Assembly (NCBI GenBank): GCA_024277475.1
Contig: JAJRVC010000081.1
Coordinates: forward strand, 1 to 6,306
Direction of reading: 5' to 3'
Length of the DNA: 6,306 bases
Source: Deltaproteobacteria bacterium
GTDB taxonomy: Bacteria > Desulfobacterota > Desulfobacteria > Desulfobacterales > JAFDCJ01
Numbering within the stretch: position 1 is the stretch's first letter; each line of letters begins with the position of its first letter. Shown piece after piece: positions 4,801 to 6,306 of this stretch. The translations under genes and the position numbers were made by a program. Below the pieces are notes generated by a model. It had not been told where the DNA came from and did no database searches. It saw nothing but the letters and a program-made list of their open reading frames with translations.

Positions 4801-6306
4801 AAATTTTTCTCCACCACATGGTCGTCACTCTATGTATGTTTTTTTGTTTTTCTGCCGGCGCTGATGCTGAAACCCCAGAGAAAGTTGCCGCAACGGTTAG
4901 AGCCGGGGAAACCGGATATGAGATTCCTGTATATGTGATCAATAACAATAGTGAACCGATGAACGCCCTTTCGGTACAGGTTCAAAGTATACCAAGTGGG
5001 CTGATCAACTTTCAGGTAACCCCCGAGTCTGGAGAGTCTACCCCTGCCGGGGAATTTTCATCCTTTCTGGTCAGATTTGATGTATCTGATGATGCCACAC
5101 CCACAGATCGAGCCGAAATAGTCTTGTCTGTGACAGCGCCCGGGAAGGTGTTTGATGATCCTTCGCCCCGTATTGTTGTTGCTATAACTGAAAATAATGA
5201 AGAGGAGGGGACTCGGCAAGCGCTGGTCCATCCTGTCCTTAAATTGGTTAAGATTGAGGGGCCGGAGCCAGGACGACAGGCCCCGGGTTATTCCCAGAGC
5301 TATATTGTTGACTATGAGAATGGCGCAACGGGCTTTAGCGTTCACGCTAATGATCCCCTTTTTTTTCCTGATTGGACTGGCGCCATGAAGCTGGAATACG
5401 TTCCCCTGGAAATCACATTAGGGGAACCATTTGAAATCAAAGTGGAGGTCAAGAAACGCACGATCTACAAGCCGGGTGAAAAGTGTTTTCCTGAAGAAGA
5501 TGGGAAAATCCTCATCTATACCGGCCTTAGCAGGTTTTTACGCAGTACCGATCGTACCAGATTGAGTCCGCAAATGAACATGGAACCTGTGAACGCTATA
5601 ACCATTGGTCAGGATGATCTGCACAACTACTGTGATCCAGCTGCTTGGGCTGCAACAGGAAAGGTTACTAATGATACTTTGGTCGAAAAAGACGGTTCCG
5701 TATCGCTGAAAGCAATTTTTACACCTTTAAAAATTGAGGCGCCTTATGGCACTGACAGACCTGAACGGAAATATCATTATAAAGTATTGTATCAAACAAA
5801 CGGCAAGTTGACTGGTTATTTAAATATGACGGAACCCCGCACTGAATATACAATTAGATTTAAGAAAAAAACGGACGCCCAAGGAAATCTGCACCCCGAA
5901 GAAGAAAAGAGTTCTTTTATCGCCTCAAGTCCTTTTGTCTCCCGTATCGATATGGTGCATTGGAGTGGGTTCACACTTTATTACGATGCTGTTCATGTGG
6001 GAGATACGTATATCTCTGTATTGCCGGAGTATGACTGGCCGGATGAGCTGAAGCGACCGCCTCGTGATGGCGGCGGTTCGGGGACCGATACTGTTATTGG
6101 TGGAGAAGATAACACTGATACTGTAGCAGATGAAGATATGGGAGTTGAACCTGAAATCGGCTCCGGTGAAGGTGATGGAACAGATTCAGGAGCAGGTGGT
6201 GGTGTAGGGGCTGGTACTCGCGATCCTGTCAGGACCGGCCCCATAGATCCTGACAGTCTTGATCCCGACAAACCGGATGTTGCCAACTACATCGGTCAGT
6301 GGACAT
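4797..6306 (+). CDS. Large exported protein with beta-rich region and Gly/Asp-rich linker (3' partial)
   Basis: The frame is open from ATG 4797 to the right edge without a stop: 503 residues, the end lies outside. Its ATG overlaps the cyclase TGA (ATGA), a sign of translational coupling; AGGA at 4781-4784 lies 12 bases upstream and GGGG sits very close. Residues 1-24 are a clear signal peptide with a signal peptidase I site after ADA (Ala24). Residues 27-132 look like an Ig-like or NEW3/CARDB-type beta-sandwich (IPVYVINNNSEPMNALSV, then FLVRFDVSDDA). Residues 145-415 are further beta-rich sequence with Cys230 and Cys279, which I do not recognise. Residues 420-494 are a low-complexity Gly/Asp/Glu/Thr linker. 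Sequence starting at about 495 (VANYIGQWT) may open another domain. Linker-joined modules of this kind occur in surface or secreted proteins. A PLFFP motif (187-191) is shared with the lipase (92-96). It is probably co-expressed with the lipase-cyclase; its role is unknown. Confidence 0.85.
   Translation, partial: MKIFLHHMVVTLCMFFCFSAGADAETPEKVAATVRAGETGYEIPVYVINNNSEPMNALSVQVQSIPSGLINFQVTPESGESTPAGEFSSFLVRFDVSDDATPTDRAEIVLSVTAPGKVFDDPSPRIVVAITENNEEEGTRQALVHPVLKLVKIEGPEPGRQAPGYSQSYIVDYENGATGFSVHANDPLFFPDWTGAMKLEYVPLEITLGEPFEIKVEVKKRTIYKPGEKCFPEEDGKILIYTGLSRFLRSTDRTRLSPQMNMEPVNAITIGQDDLHNYCDPAAWAATGKVTNDTLVEKDGSVSLKAIFTPLKIEAPYGTDRPERKYHYKVLYQTNGKLTGYLNMTEPRTEYTIRFKKKTDAQGNLHPEEEKSSFIASSPFVSRIDMVHWSGFTLYYDAVHVGDTYISVLPEYDWPDELKRPPRDGGGSGTDTVIGGEDNTDTVADEDMGVEPEIGSGEGDGTDSGAGGGVGAGTRDPVRTGPIDPDSLDPDKPDVANYIGQWT
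6054..6278 (+). repeat. Low-complexity Gly/Asp/Glu/Thr-rich linker coding segment
   Basis: About 75 codons of the last gene encode a linker dominated by Gly, Asp, Glu, Thr and Pro, beginning RPPRDGGGSGTDTVIGG and ending near DPDSLDPDKPD. TDTV occurs twice, and GDGTDSG and DP pairs recur, but there is no regular repeat unit. It separates the beta-rich body from whatever domain begins at about residue 495. It also holds a possible hairpin at 6226-6256. Confidence 0.6.

Noticed and set aside
5993..6286. Reverse-strand Pro/Ser-rich ORF
   Set aside because: Its Pro/Ser composition is simply the reverse complement of the Gly/Asp-rich linker coding sequence.

Overview
The window is a run of genes, all on the + strand, encoding mainly exported proteins. 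GC looks like the high 40s by eye. The Sel1-type repeat tail, Sec signal peptides and tight gene packing suggest a Gram-negative, probably environmental bacterium. Desulfobacterota or Gammaproteobacteria would fit, but nothing in the window fixes the taxon. I see no RNA gene, CRISPR array, insertion sequence or clear terminator.

Layout: (1) 3-248, the C-terminal end of a Sel1-repeat protein. (2) 292-1170, an unrecognised exported protein of 292 residues. (3) 1172-1270, a doubtful 32-residue ORF with a good ribosome binding site. (4) 1300-4800, one long reading frame broken by a single in-frame TAG at 2854-2856. The part before the TAG has a signal peptide, a beta-rich N-terminal region and the oxyanion and nucleophile (GHSMGG) motifs of an alpha/beta-hydrolase lipase. 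The part after it holds the probable lipase Asp and His, followed by a complete class II (anthrax edema factor / CyaA / ExoY type) nucleotidyl cyclase domain. (5) 4797-6306, a further exported protein whose ATG overlaps the previous stop (ATGA). It has a beta-rich body and a Gly/Asp-rich linker, and it runs off the window.

The main discovery is the apparent exported lipase-nucleotidyl cyclase fusion. Class II cyclases are toxins that generally need a eukaryotic activator such as calmodulin or actin, so this looks like a two-enzyme toxin aimed at eukaryotic cells. The hydrolase triad and the cyclase residues equivalent to edema factor R329, K346, K353, K372, D491, D493 and H577 are all present. 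The equivalent of catalytic His351 is Lys, which as I recall is the ExoY-like state.

The second discovery is the TAG. The frame is the same on both sides, and about 1.9 kb downstream is free of decay. The choices are therefore a recent nonsense mutation (or sequencing error), UAG readthrough or recoding (for example pyrrolysine), or separate translation of the second half. The genes around it (Sel1-repeat protein, exported unknown, exported linker protein) may supply immunity, secretion or partner functions, but that is inferred only from proximity.
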